From Streptomyces amritsarensis (GTDB lineage Bacteria; Actinomycetota; Actinomycetes; Streptomycetales; Streptomycetaceae), in the NCBI RefSeq assembly GCF_001953875.1, contig NZ_MQUR01000032.1, positions 10,726 to 49,841 of the forward strand: a stretch of DNA of 39,116 bases. The letters run 5' to 3'. Positions 15,066 through 23,102 of the stretch are shown here, in pieces. A model generated the notes under the pieces. That model had not been told where the DNA came from. It saw nothing but the letters and a program-made list of their open reading frames with translations, and searched no databases. The translations under genes and the position numbers were made by a program. Positions within the stretch are counted from its first letter, which is position 1. Each line of letters opens with the position of its first letter.

Positions 15066-15752
15066 CTACCCATGACCGGTCACTCCTGGACGGGCGGTTC
15101 CCAGCCAGCGGGCTATCGCCTCGCTGCGCGTGGCGCTGCGGAGCTTCGCGAAGATGCGGTTGATGTGGTTCTTGACCGTCTTCTCGCTGATGAAGCAGGT
15201 GGCGGCGATCTGCTGGTTGCTCATCCCGGACGCGATCAGATCCATGATCTCCACCTCCCGGGAACTGAGCCCGAAGACAACAGAGTTGTGCATCCGCTCG
15301 GACGACTGTGCCACATCGCGTTGCGGATGCGAAGAGGCCCGGAGTTCCGTCAGCAGGGCGCTCGCCGCCGACGGGGTGAAGTGGGGGCGGCCCAGGGGCG
15401 CGTCGCGTACGGCCCTGAGCAGGTCGTCCGCCGTGAACTCGCCGTGCACGAGGTAGCCGCCCGCGCCCAGCAGCAGGGCCTCGCGGACGATTTCGGCTTC
15501 CCTGCTGTACGTCAGCATCAGTACGGGCGCCAGCTGCACGAGGTGCGGCAGCGCCGAGATCCCGTCCACCCCCGGCATCCGCACGTCCAGCAGGACCACG
15601 TCCGGAGCGTGCCGCCGGGTCAGGCTCAGGGCCTCGCGGCCGTCCGCGGCCTGGGCGGTCACCTCGATGTCCCCGGCCGCGCCCAGGATGGCCGCGAGTC
15701 CCGCCCGGATGACCGGGTTCCCGTCGGCGATGAGCACGCTCAGCCGCGCCAT
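15066..15752 (-). CDS. NarL/LuxR-type response regulator with degenerate receiver, inside the Tad operon
   Basis: A 228-residue protein. The receiver (residues 1-120) keeps the phospho-acceptor Asp56 in VVLLDVRMPGVDG and Thr81. It lacks the second acidic residue (IADGNP instead of the usual ADDHP; Asp10 only) and has His103 in place of the conserved lysine (GYLVHG). The C-terminal LuxR helix-turn-helix is intact (about residues 160-218: LSSREVEIMDLIASGMSNQQ, SEKTVKNHINRIFAKL). It lies three bases behind TadC and upstream of the pilin gene, and no sensor kinase is encoded nearby. It probably controls pilus genes, perhaps without classical phosphorylation. Confidence 0.92.
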   Translation of the reverse strand: MARLSVLIADGNPVIRAGLAAILGAAGDIEVTAQAADGREALSLTRRHAPDVVLLDVRMPGVDGISALPHLVQLAPVLMLTYSREAEIVREALLLGAGGYLVHGEFTADDLLRAVRDAPLGRPHFTPSAASALLTELRASSHPQRDVAQSSERMHNSVVFGLSSREVEIMDLIASGMSNQQIAATCFISEKTVKNHINRIFAKLRSATRSEAIARWLGTARPGVTGHG

Positions 15753-15755
15753 GGT

Positions 15756-16649
15756 TCAGCCACCTCCGAACAGCGCGCCGAAGTCGACGTTCGCGCCGTA
15801 GACGAAGCCGCACACGAGGAGGATGAGCGTGCCGGGCAGCATGAACATGGTCACCGCGAACGTGGCCTTCGGGACGGCCCGCGCGGCGCGCCGGCGGGCG
15901 TTCTGGGCGTCGGTGCGGCGCATGTCCTCGGCGATCGCGATCAGCGTGTCGACGATCGGGGAGCCCAGCTCCTCGCCCTGCTGGAGAGCCGTCACGAACT
16001 GCGCGACCTGTTCGCTGTCGTTGCGCCGCCGCAGCTCGTCGAAGGCCTGCCGCCGGCTGACGCCCATGTCCATCTGCTGGAGCGTGATGCGGATCTCGTC
16101 CGCCCACGGCCCCTCGTACTTGCCCGCCACCCGGTCCAGCGCCTGCCGGAAGCCCAGCCCCGCGCTCACCACCACGGCCAAAACGTCGAGGAAGTCCGGC
16201 AGCGTCCGCTCGATGTGGTCGCGCCGCACCCGGATGGCCGACCACAGGCCGACCTCGATCCAGAACAGGCCGAAGGCCACCATCAGCAGGGCTGCGACCA
16301 GCTGGCCGTTGACCAGCATGGAGAAGGCTCCGGCCGCGCCGAGGATCCCGTACACGGCGCGCCGGGCCGCGTACCGGTCGATCGTCAGGCCGGCCGGGTT
16401 GCCCGCCATGTCGATCTGCCGGCGTTTGCGGGCCACCCGGGCCGTGCCCATCGCGCGCAGGACCAGCGGTGCCCAGCGGATGCCGATGCGGTCGACCAGC
16501 GAGCCGACCGCCGTCGTGCGGGTGGCACCGACCTCCAGGGCCAGGGCGAGGTCGGTGGGGAGTTTCACGTCCGCCCGGTAGAGGCGGATGCCGTGGAAGG
16601 CGCCGAACACCGAGAGGGCCACGGCGAGAGCGAGGAGAAGTGCCGTCAT
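15756..16649 (-). CDS. tadC: TadC-like inner membrane platform protein (type II secretion F domain)
   Basis: A 297-residue membrane protein. It has an N-terminal hydrophobic segment (residues 1-20), a hydrophobic pair at about 98-140 and a C-terminal helix (263-284). The cytoplasmic T2SS protein F domain lies at about 151-260 (PDFLDVLAVVVSAGLGFRQA; ITLQQMDMGVSRRQAFDELR; LQQGEELGSPIVDTLIAIAE). TadC pairs with TadB to form the membrane platform on which the TadA ATPase drives pilin assembly. The gene follows TadB by 16 bases and is followed by the response regulator after three bases. Confidence 0.93.
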   Translation of the reverse strand: MTALLLALAVALSVFGAFHGIRLYRADVKLPTDLALALEVGATRTTAVGSLVDRIGIRWAPLVLRAMGTARVARKRRQIDMAGNPAGLTIDRYAARRAVYGILGAAGAFSMLVNGQLVAALLMVAFGLFWIEVGLWSAIRVRRDHIERTLPDFLDVLAVVVSAGLGFRQALDRVAGKYEGPWADEIRITLQQMDMGVSRRQAFDELRRRNDSEQVAQFVTALQQGEELGSPIVDTLIAIAEDMRRTDAQNARRRAARAVPKATFAVTMFMLPGTLILLVCGFVYGANVDFGALFGGG

Positions 16650-16665
16650 CGTTCCGTCCGCCCCC

Positions 16666-17604
16666 TCACACGTCGATCTTCGACAGGCGGCGGATGAGGA
16701 CGAAGCCCAGCGCGAAGAGGCCGAGGGCGACGAGGACGGCCGTCTGCCCGAAGAACGCGCCTGTCATCCGGTCCAGGGCGCCCGGCATCATCATGTCGAC
16801 GAGGAGCAGCGAGCCGAGCCCGATGGCGGGGACCAGGTAGGCCGTCACGGTGACCTGGGACAGCTGGGTGCGGATCTCGCGGCGGGTTTCCTTGCGCTGT
16901 TCCAGCGTCACCGTCAGGTTGCGCAGGCTGTCCACGATCGCGCCGCCGGCCCGGGCCGACAGGACGAGGGTGGAGACGAGGACGACGAGTTCGCGCGAGG
17001 GCAGGCGTTCGGTGAGCTCCCCGAGGGACTCCTCGATGGAGTGGCCCACGGCGAGGCGGTCGGCGACCCGGGCGAGTTCCTCGCCCGCCGGCGCCTCCAG
17101 CTCCTCCGCCGCGATGCCGATGGCGGTACGCAGGGCCAGCCCGGCCTGGGTGGCGTTGGCGAGGATGCGTGCCAGGTCGGGGAGCTGGTTGATGAAGCGC
17201 TCCGTACGCCGTGCCCGCTGCCAGCCCAGGAACGCGTTCGCCGCCCAGAGGCCGATCAGACCGGCCACCGGCCCGAAGAACGGCGCGAGGAGGGACGACG
17301 CGATGAGCCAGACGCCCGCGATGGAACCGAGCATGTAGACGAAGAACTCGCCGGGCGTGAGGTCCAGTCCGGTGGTCGCCAGCTTCTGTTCGATCCGGCG
17401 GCCGAACCTTGTCTTGCGCAGTCGCCGGTCGATCTTCCGGAAGCGGCGGGCCCGGCCGAGCGGTTCGGGCAGGCCGCTCGCCGAGAGGCGTTCGACGAGG
17501 GCGGCGTGCTGGGCGCGCCCGGCCGCGTACGCCTGGAGGCCGACGACCGCGAGGACGCAGGCCAGCAGCGTGATGCCGAGGGTGAGGAGGATCAGTGGGT
17601 TCAC
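16666..17604 (-). CDS. tadB: TadB-like inner membrane platform protein (type II secretion F domain)
   Basis: The GTG at 17604 overlaps the TadA stop codon (GTGA), which defines the start; the longer upstream frame is a shadow. The 312-residue product has an N-terminal membrane helix (about 2-24), a hydrophobic pair (87-125) and two C-terminal helices (265-308). The F domain covers about residues 140-262 (FINQLPDLARILANATQAGL; TERLPSRELVVLVSTLVLSA; TLEQRKETRREIRTQLSQVT). It is the TadC partner in the type IVc pilus platform. Position and coupling to TadA are as in known tad loci. Confidence 0.94.
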   Translation of the reverse strand: MNPLILLTLGITLLACVLAVVGLQAYAAGRAQHAALVERLSASGLPEPLGRARRFRKIDRRLRKTRFGRRIEQKLATTGLDLTPGEFFVYMLGSIAGVWLIASSLLAPFFGPVAGLIGLWAANAFLGWQRARRTERFINQLPDLARILANATQAGLALRTAIGIAAEELEAPAGEELARVADRLAVGHSIEESLGELTERLPSRELVVLVSTLVLSARAGGAIVDSLRNLTVTLEQRKETRREIRTQLSQVTVTAYLVPAIGLGSLLLVDMMMPGALDRMTGAFFGQTAVLVALGLFALGFVLIRRLSKIDV

Positions 17605-18950
17605 AGGGCGGTCCGTGTGATGTGCGGGGTGGTGAGGGGGTCGTCGGGCAGTGCGACGCCGAAGGCCTGCGGGATGGGCTGGTTGTTCATGTAGAGGCGT
17701 TCGGCGATGCGGCGGGGCAGCGGGTAGTACTGGAAGTAGCCGTGGACACGGCCGTCGGGCCCCACGGGCTGGGCGGCGAACCGGCACACCGTGGTGATCC
17801 GGAAAGGTTCGCGGCCGTGTGATTCGAGGATGGAGATCTCCGTGATGCGGCGCGAGCCGTCGCCGAAGCGCGTCAGCTGGACGATGACGTTGACGGCGCT
17901 GTTGATCTGGTCCTGGAGCGCCTCGAAGGGGATCTCGACCTCCGACATGGAGGCCAGGGTCTGCAGGCGGGTGAGGGCGTCGGAGGAGCTGTTGGCGTGG
18001 ACGGTGGCCAGCGAGCCGTCGTGGCCGGTGGACATGGCCTGCAGCATGTCGAGGGTCTCGCCGCCGCGGACCTCGCCGACGATGATGCGGTCGGGGCGCA
18101 TGCGCAGGGAGTTGCGGACGAGGTCGCGGATGGTGATCTGGCCCTTGCCCTCCACGTTCGCGGGGCGGGATTCCAGGCGGATGACGTGGGCCTGCTGGAG
18201 CTGGAGTTCGGCGGAGTCCTCGATGGTGATGATGCGCTCGCCCTCCGGGATCAGCCCGGAGAGGGCGTTGAGGAGGGTGGTCTTCCCGGTGCCGGTGGCC
18301 CCGGAGACGATCACGTTCATCTTCGACTGGATCAGACCTGACAGCAGCAGGAGCATCTGTTCGTCGAGGGAGCCGAGGGCGATCATCTCGTGCAGGGTGA
18401 AGGCGCGGGGGAAGCGGCGGATGGTGAGGGTGGCGCCGGTCAGGGAGAGCGGCGGGATGATGACGTTGACGCGCTCGCCGCTGGGCAGGCGCGCGTCGAC
18501 CATCGGATTGGCCTCGTCGACGCGGCGGTTGACGGTCGAGACAATGCGTTCGATGGTCTGCATGAGCTGCTCGTGCGAGGCGAACCGGAGGGGGAGCTGC
18601 TCGACCCGGCCGGCCCGCTCGACGAAGATCTGGTCGGGCCCGTTGACCATGATCTCGGAGATGGAGGCGTCTTCGAGGAGCGGTTCGAGCACGCCGAGGC
18701 CGAGGGCCTCGTCGACGACGCGGCGGATGAGCTGCGCGCGCTCGGCGGTGGACAGGACGGGTCCCTCGCGGCTGATGATGTGCCCGAGTACGCGTTCCAG
18801 GCGCGCCCGGCGCTCGGCGGGTGCGAGTGCCGACATCTCGGCGAGGTCGATCTCCTCCAGCAGCTTGGCGCGGTAGGAGGAGACCAGACGGCCGTCCTCG
18901 CGCGGGCTGTGGCGGTCGTCGGGGGTGCTGACCCGGGAACGCAGGCTCAT
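17601..18950 (-). CDS. tadA: TadA/CpaF-type secretion ATPase
   Basis: The ATG at 18950 overlaps the preceding stop (ATGA) and gives 449 residues. Walker A is GATGTGKTT (residues 217-225) and Walker B lies in RIIVGEVRGGE (288-298). The Asp box is ITIEDSAELQL (about 241-251) and the His box STGHDGSLATVHAN (307-320). This is a cytoplasmic hexameric ATPase that powers Flp pilus extension through TadB/TadC. The N-terminal region (1-100) has the usual helical CpaF-type domain. All key residues are present, so the enzyme should be active. Confidence 0.97.
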   Translation of the reverse strand: MSLRSRVSTPDDRHSPREDGRLVSSYRAKLLEEIDLAEMSALAPAERRARLERVLGHIISREGPVLSTAERAQLIRRVVDEALGLGVLEPLLEDASISEIMVNGPDQIFVERAGRVEQLPLRFASHEQLMQTIERIVSTVNRRVDEANPMVDARLPSGERVNVIIPPLSLTGATLTIRRFPRAFTLHEMIALGSLDEQMLLLLSGLIQSKMNVIVSGATGTGKTTLLNALSGLIPEGERIITIEDSAELQLQQAHVIRLESRPANVEGKGQITIRDLVRNSLRMRPDRIIVGEVRGGETLDMLQAMSTGHDGSLATVHANSSSDALTRLQTLASMSEVEIPFEALQDQINSAVNVIVQLTRFGDGSRRITEISILESHGREPFRITTVCRFAAQPVGPDGRVHGYFQYYPLPRRIAERLYMNNQPIPQAFGVALPDDPLTTPHITRTAL

Positions 18951-19315
18951 GGTCCGGTCACCTCGGGGTCGTCGTTGGGCATGACGGCTGTGGCTACGGC
19001 GTCCTCCGGGTCCAGCCCGGGGATGATCGAGTTGATGGGGATGGTGGCGACGGCGGTGACGGCGTCGCCCGTGCTCGCTACGTCGATGTCGGCACCGAGC
19101 CCCTCGCGGATGGCCGCCATCCCCGCAGCCCTGCCCCGGCCGGGGTGCTGGGCCTCCACGCGCGCCGCCGTGCGGGCGGCCGTGTCCGCCTGCTCGTGGA
19201 CGTACGCGACCCAGCCGAGCTGGATCGCGCACAGGGCGACGAACAGCAGGATGGGTATGAATCCGATGTATTCCAGGGCCACTTGGCCCCGGTCCGAGCG
19301 GATGCGCCGCCTCAT
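18947..19315 (-). CDS. TadE-like pseudopilin (first, nearest TadA)
   Basis: The start at 19315 (MRRRIRSDRG) gives 122 residues. A basic tip is followed by G-QVALEYIG, matching the prepilin cut motif G/X4-E, and a hydrophobic helix (FIPILLFVALCAIQLGWVAY). The extracellular part has the alanine/arginine helix EQADTAARTAARVEAQ that is typical for TadE. Pseudopilins of this type are thought to prime or cap Flp pili. The gene overlaps TadA by four bases and starts one base after the stop of the other TadE-like gene. Confidence 0.9.
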   Translation of the reverse strand: MRRRIRSDRGQVALEYIGFIPILLFVALCAIQLGWVAYVHEQADTAARTAARVEAQHPGRGRAAGMAAIREGLGADIDVASTGDAVTAVATIPINSIIPGLDPEDAVATAVMPNDDPEVTGP

Positions 19316-19316
19316 G

Positions 19317-19724
19317 TCACTCGGCCTCCTTCTCCAGCGCCGCGCCGCCGGTGCCGTCGATCTCGCCGAAGTTGAGTGCCGGGTGGAGGACGGGAATGGA
19401 GAGGCGCACCTTTGCCCGGTAGATGTCGCCGGACCGGCCGCAGTCCACCTGGAGGTCCCACGCCTCCCCGATGTGCTCCCGCGCCGCCGCATCGCAGGCC
19501 GCGCCCCCGTGCACCGCCCCCGCCCGGGCCGCCTCGTCCGCCGCGTTGCCCGCCAGGGAGAAGGCGTAGCCGATCAGGACGCACTCCCACACCGCCGCCA
19601 CCAGGAGCAGGATCAGCGGGACCGTGCCGACGAACTCGATCGCCACCTGGCCCCGGTCGCCCCCGTCCCGGGTCCGGTCGGCACCCCGGGTCCCGCCGGC
19701 GCCTCTCCGGGCGGGCCTGCGCAT
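19317..19724 (-). CDS. TadE-like pseudopilin (second)
   Basis: A 135-residue protein with a basic, glycine-rich leader, the cut motif G-QVAIEFVG and the hydrophobic helix TVPLILLLVAAVWECVLIGY. The domain GNAADEAARAGAVHGGAACD follows; there are three cysteines. It is a second TadE-type minor pilin, as tad loci often carry two. It lies three bases behind the TadZ-like gene and directly in front of the other TadE gene. The leader is longer than in the first TadE protein, so the start could be further in. Confidence 0.9.
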   Translation of the reverse strand: MRRPARRGAGGTRGADRTRDGGDRGQVAIEFVGTVPLILLLVAAVWECVLIGYAFSLAGNAADEAARAGAVHGGAACDAAAREHIGEAWDLQVDCGRSGDIYRAKVRLSIPVLHPALNFGEIDGTGGAALEKEAE

Positions 19725-19727
19725 CCG

Positions 19728-21005
19728 TCAGCCCTCCCGGCCGCGGCGCAGGCGGGAGACGGTGCCCGCGGCGCGCAGGGTCAGGGCTCCGCCCGGTGGG
19801 GCGGGGGTGGCCGCCGGGGTGTCCGGGGCGGCGAGGAGGCCGAGTTCGCCGGCCAGGGTCCACAGGGCCTGTTTGACCGTGGAGCGGTTGTCGAGGTCCT
19901 GGAGGCGGCCCGCGTCCACCACGGCCTGAAGTTCCTTGAAGGCGGCCGGGACGGGGGTGCGGGTGGCGCGGGTCTTGGTGATCTTCTCGATCAGGGCGGG
20001 CTGGATCTCGGTGTGCTTGCTCCAGCGGTTGACGACCATCGCGGTGTCCTCGGCCTTGCGGACCTGGAGCCGCTCCCACAGGCGGACCATGCGCTTGGCG
20101 GCGCGTACCGCGATCACGTCGGGTGTGGTGACCAGGACCGCGACGTCCGCCGTCTCCACCGCGGCGGCGTTGGCTCCGGTCACCTGGGTTCCGCAGTCGA
20201 CGACGACGAGCTCGTAGCGGCTGCGGAGCGCGCCCACGATGTGGCGGGCGGCCCGGTCGTCGACCTCCTCGCCGCGTTCGCCGTCGGCCGGGGCCAGCAG
20301 CAGCGCGAGCCCGGTGCGGTCCTCGTAGACGGCGTCCTGGAGGACCCGCGGTGAGATGTCCTGGATGCCGGCGAGGTCGGCGATGGACCGCCTGAACTGC
20401 ACGTCGAGGTACGAGCCCACGTCGCCGGCCTGGAGGTCGAGGTCGACCAGTGCGGTGCGCCGGCCGGAGGCGGCCGCGGCCAGGGCGAACTGGACGGCGG
20501 TGAAGGTGGTGCCCACGCCGCCCTTGGCCCCGGTGACCGTGACGACCCGCCCGCCCGGCCCGGTGGGGGCGCCGGAGTCGGCGGCGCCCCTGCCCAGGTG
20601 GCGGCGGACGCCGACGGACCACTGGGCGGCGGCCTGGACGCGGGCGGCCAGTTCGTCGTAGGACAGCGGCAGGCCGACGAGGCCGCGTGCGCCGGAGTCC
20701 ATGGCGGCGGAGAAGAGCGCCGGTCCGGCGTCCGAGGAGACCAGGACGACCCCCACGGCCGGGAAGCGGAGGGCGACTTCCCGGATGAGTTCCAGTGCGG
20801 GCACCGGGCCGATCCGCTCGTGGACGAGGACCACCTCGGGGAGTTCGTCGAGGGAGTCGACGGCGAGCCGGGCGAGGGTGTCCAGCAGTGTGGTCGAGTC
20901 GGGGACGGGCGGGGCGGGCTCGGCCGACGGGAGCTGGCTGAGCAGGGTGGAGAAGATGCGGGCGGCGTCCGGGTCGCCGACCGCGGGGAGGATGCGCGTG
21001 GTCAT
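19728..21005 (-). CDS. TadZ/CpaE-like AAA (MinD/ParA type) localisation ATPase
   Basis: A 425-residue protein. The first 130 residues look like an atypical receiver domain (VVLVHERIGP; AVGVVLVSSDAG; GARGLVGLPLSYDELAARVQ), as in TadZ/CpaE. Then comes a MinD/ParA-type ATPase with the deviant Walker A GAKGGVGTT (159-167), LVDLDLQAGD (Walker A', about 186-195) and VVDCGTQVTG (Walker B region). TadZ places the pilus machine at a site in the cell. A proline-rich linker and basic tail end the protein. It is seven bases behind the CpaB-like gene. Confidence 0.93.
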   Translation of the reverse strand: MTTRILPAVGDPDAARIFSTLLSQLPSAEPAPPVPDSTTLLDTLARLAVDSLDELPEVVLVHERIGPVPALELIREVALRFPAVGVVLVSSDAGPALFSAAMDSGARGLVGLPLSYDELAARVQAAAQWSVGVRRHLGRGAADSGAPTGPGGRVVTVTGAKGGVGTTFTAVQFALAAAASGRRTALVDLDLQAGDVGSYLDVQFRRSIADLAGIQDISPRVLQDAVYEDRTGLALLLAPADGERGEEVDDRAARHIVGALRSRYELVVVDCGTQVTGANAAAVETADVAVLVTTPDVIAVRAAKRMVRLWERLQVRKAEDTAMVVNRWSKHTEIQPALIEKITKTRATRTPVPAAFKELQAVVDAGRLQDLDNRSTVKQALWTLAGELGLLAAPDTPAATPAPPGGALTLRAAGTVSRLRRGREG

Positions 21006-21012
21006 CCGGGCC

Positions 21013-21714
21013 TCACCTGTCCCCGTCGAGGGTGTACGTACGGTCGCCGGCGGCGGGCGCGGAGTCGGTGCCGGGGGCGACCAGGGCGAGGCGCACGTGC
21101 TCCGCGAAGGACTCGGCGTACGCGACGCGCTGGGTGTCCTTGGTGCTGAGGGCGAAGGTGATCGGGACGGCCTCGGAGGGGCCCTTGCGGTCGCTGTCCT
21201 TCTCCAGGGCGGTGAGCTTGCCGACGTTCAGGACCCGGGCGTTGGCGACGATGATCACCGAGCGGGAGGGCTCGGTGTCCTTGGCGCCCTTGAAGGTGGC
21301 GATGATGTTGACCTTGGCGCCCGAGGTGATCTTGCCGGCCACTCCCGTCGCCGCGTCGATCATGATGGCGATCTCCTGCTCACCGGGCTGGAGCTGCGGC
21401 CGGTCGACGAACATGTCCGTCTGGAGCAGGGAGCCCTTCTTCAGGGTGGTGAGCGCGATCTTGTCCTTGAGGGCGCCGAGGTCGGTGACGGCCGTGGCGG
21501 ACAGCCACCGCTCGGGGATCCTGACCTCCTCGAACTGTCCGGCTCCCAGTGGGCTGTACGGCGCTATGTCCGCCTTGGCGCGGTAGGCGACGACCTCGGA
21601 CCCGACCTTGGAGTTGACGTCGCCGATCACCACGAGGACTCCGGCGAAGGCCCCCAGGGCGCACAGGACCGACAGGAGCAGCAGAATGACGCCGCGGCGC
21701 TGGCGTGAGTTCAT
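21013..21714 (-). CDS. CpaB/RcpC-like pilus assembly protein (SAF domain)
   Basis: A 233-residue protein with a short basic tip (MNSRQRRG), one membrane helix (residues 8-30) and an extracellular part. Residues about 40-105 form a SAF-type domain (VVAYRAKADIAPYSPLGAGQ; LTTLKKGSLLQTDMFVD). The RcpC/CpaB domain continues with IAIMIDAATGVAGKITSGAK and VNIIATFKGAKDTEPSRSVI. In Gram-negative bacteria CpaB works with the outer membrane secretin; here there is no secretin, so it must help at the membrane or cell wall. It is the second gene of the operon. Confidence 0.92.
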   Translation of the reverse strand: MNSRQRRGVILLLLSVLCALGAFAGVLVVIGDVNSKVGSEVVAYRAKADIAPYSPLGAGQFEEVRIPERWLSATAVTDLGALKDKIALTTLKKGSLLQTDMFVDRPQLQPGEQEIAIMIDAATGVAGKITSGAKVNIIATFKGAKDTEPSRSVIIVANARVLNVGKLTALEKDSDRKGPSEAVPITFALSTKDTQRVAYAESFAEHVRLALVAPGTDSAPAAGDRTYTLDGDR

Positions 21715-21764
21715 AGGCCGTACTACCTCGCCGTTCTTTCTTCATCCGTAGGTTCGGTCGTCGG

Positions 21765-22721
21765 TCAGGGTCCGGAGCGGCCGGTGCCCGCCGGCGTCGC
21801 CGCGGACGGCGGTGGGGCGGTCAGCGGGGCGGCGCAGAAGCCGCATCGGTCGCCGATGAGTTCGAGGCCGCACCAGCGGCACTGCTCACGGCGGACCGAG
21901 GCGACGAGTTGGTAGAGCACGGACAGGTCGGGGATGCCGGCGGCGAACTCGACGAGCTTGGGGGTGCCCCACCAGGCGGGTGAGGCGGCCGGCAGCGGGT
22001 TCTCCATGACGCCCTGCACCTGCCAGGCGGGAGCGAGTTCGGCGGCGACCCAGTCGGAGGCGAGCTGGCCGCGCGCGAAGGTGAGGTGGGTGGCGAAGTC
22101 GGGCCCTGCGGGCAGGTCCGGCGCCACGGCGGTCCGGGAGCCGTCGCGCGCCCCGCCGTGCGACGCCGCCCCGCGTCCGCCCCGCGCCCCGCGTCCGCCG
22201 CCGGATGCGCCCAGCTTGGCCAGGTGCGGTGTCGGGTGGGCGAGTACGGCGAACTGCGCGCCCGGCGACCAGGACCGGGCGTGCGCCCCGAGCCCGACGG
22301 GCACGCGGACCCGGTCGAGTTTGGCCACCGAGCCGAGCAGGGCGCCCGCGTAGATGTAGTGGGACAGCAGCCGGGCCGCGGAGGCGATGATTCCGGGGCT
22401 GAAGTCGCAGACGCTGAGCTGGCGCAGCTGACGGGCCAGCAGGGCCGTGCCCAGCGGCGGCAGATCGATGTCGAGCAGCGCGATCCGGTCGGTTTCCAGG
22501 ATGGCCCGGACGGTGTGCAGCCGCTGGACGGTGGGGCGCGGGAGCCAGGGCGGTACGAGGGCCACGAGGTGGCCGTGCCGCTCCAGCAGGGCGCCGGTCC
22601 CGGCGAGCGCGGCCTCCAGGTCGTGCTGTTCGGGCGGGTGCAGCAGGGCGGCCCCCGGTGTGTGCCGGTCAGGGGCCGGAAGCACCAGATCGGCGCTGGT
22701 GACTGCGATGGCGGTCGGCAC
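21765..22721 (-). CDS. unknown protein with C-terminal zinc ribbon, first gene of the Tad operon
   Basis: The frame extends upstream, but the GTG at 22721 follows GGGGGAA by seven bases and gives 318 residues. The N-terminal part (ALVPPWLPRPTVQRLHTVRA; RIALLDIDLPPLGTALLARQ) looks like an alpha/beta domain of unknown family. The middle is disordered and glycine/arginine-rich. The C-terminus has two CxxC pairs, C281-x2-C284 and C293-x2-C296, a likely zinc ribbon. There is no signal peptide or membrane helix. It is 50 bases ahead of CpaB and expressed from the operon promoter. I know no function; a regulatory or scaffold role in pilus assembly is a guess. Confidence 0.8.
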   Translation of the reverse strand: MPTAIAVTSADLVLPAPDRHTPGAALLHPPEQHDLEAALAGTGALLERHGHLVALVPPWLPRPTVQRLHTVRAILETDRIALLDIDLPPLGTALLARQLRQLSVCDFSPGIIASAARLLSHYIYAGALLGSVAKLDRVRVPVGLGAHARSWSPGAQFAVLAHPTPHLAKLGASGGGRGARGGRGAASHGGARDGSRTAVAPDLPAGPDFATHLTFARGQLASDWVAAELAPAWQVQGVMENPLPAASPAWWGTPKLVEFAAGIPDLSVLYQLVASVRREQCRWCGLELIGDRCGFCAAPLTAPPPSAATPAGTGRSGP

Positions 22722-22860
22722 GCGAATTCCCCCGTTCCCCCACGTTCTCCCCGTACGCCCGGACTCTCGCGCGCTCGACGGGGACGCGTCACAGCCGCGT
22801 CGCGTGCGCGCACCACTGCGCGAGCGCGGACGGCCGTCGCCCATCCCCCCTTGCCCCAGC

Positions 22861-22893
22861 ACCATAACCGCGTCACCCCTGGCAGGTCAGGGG
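22861..22893 (-). promoter_or_regulatory. predicted promoter of the Tad operon
   Basis: On the minus strand CTGACC (22890-22885), 18 bases and TATGGT (22866-22861) fit a vegetative promoter about 140 bases upstream of the first gene. The -35 box sits inside the inverted repeat CCCCTG (22876-22881) / CAGGGG (22888-22893), a possible operator. The rest of the 22722-23102 intergenic region holds the chitinase promoter and no gene that I can support. Confidence 0.45.
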
Positions 22894-22993
22894 CTTGGTG
22901 ATTCCCGTGCGTAAGGCTGCGGTCACAGGTGACGGGAAACCCGGACAACAGGGATCACACATTGAGCCATTTCAAGCCACTTTGCGAAGACTC

Positions 22994-23022
22994 TTGACAC
23001 GAGGATTGGTCTGGACCAACTT
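22994..23022 (+). promoter_or_regulatory. chitinase promoter with DasR-like operator in the spacer
   Basis: TTGACA (22994-22999), a 17-base spacer and CAACTT (23017-23022) form a promoter about 75 bases before the chitinase start. The spacer and -10 box contain TTGGTC-TG-GACCAA (23006-23019), a perfect 6-bp inverted repeat. It closely matches the DasR-responsive element of Streptomyces (ACTGGTCTAGACCAGT-like), known upstream of chitinase and N-acetylglucosamine genes. Binding there would block RNA polymerase. Confidence 0.85.
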
Positions 23023-23102
23023 GGCAGCGCACGGCGTGAGTCGGCCCCACCCCACACGGCCCGGCTCTCCCCTCCCACCACACCTCCCCCCACGGAGCCC
23101 AC

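Noticed and set aside
14081..15073. Single 329-codon minus-strand frame covering TadG and upstream DNA
   Set aside because: Only the part from the GTG at 14710 looks like protein; the upstream half is the out-of-frame shadow of the pilin gene.
22722..22865. N-terminal extension of the zinc-ribbon protein from an ATG at 22865
   Set aside because: The extension is low-complexity Arg/Ser/Gly, overlaps the predicted promoter and has no ribosome-binding site, whereas the GTG at 22721 has a good one.
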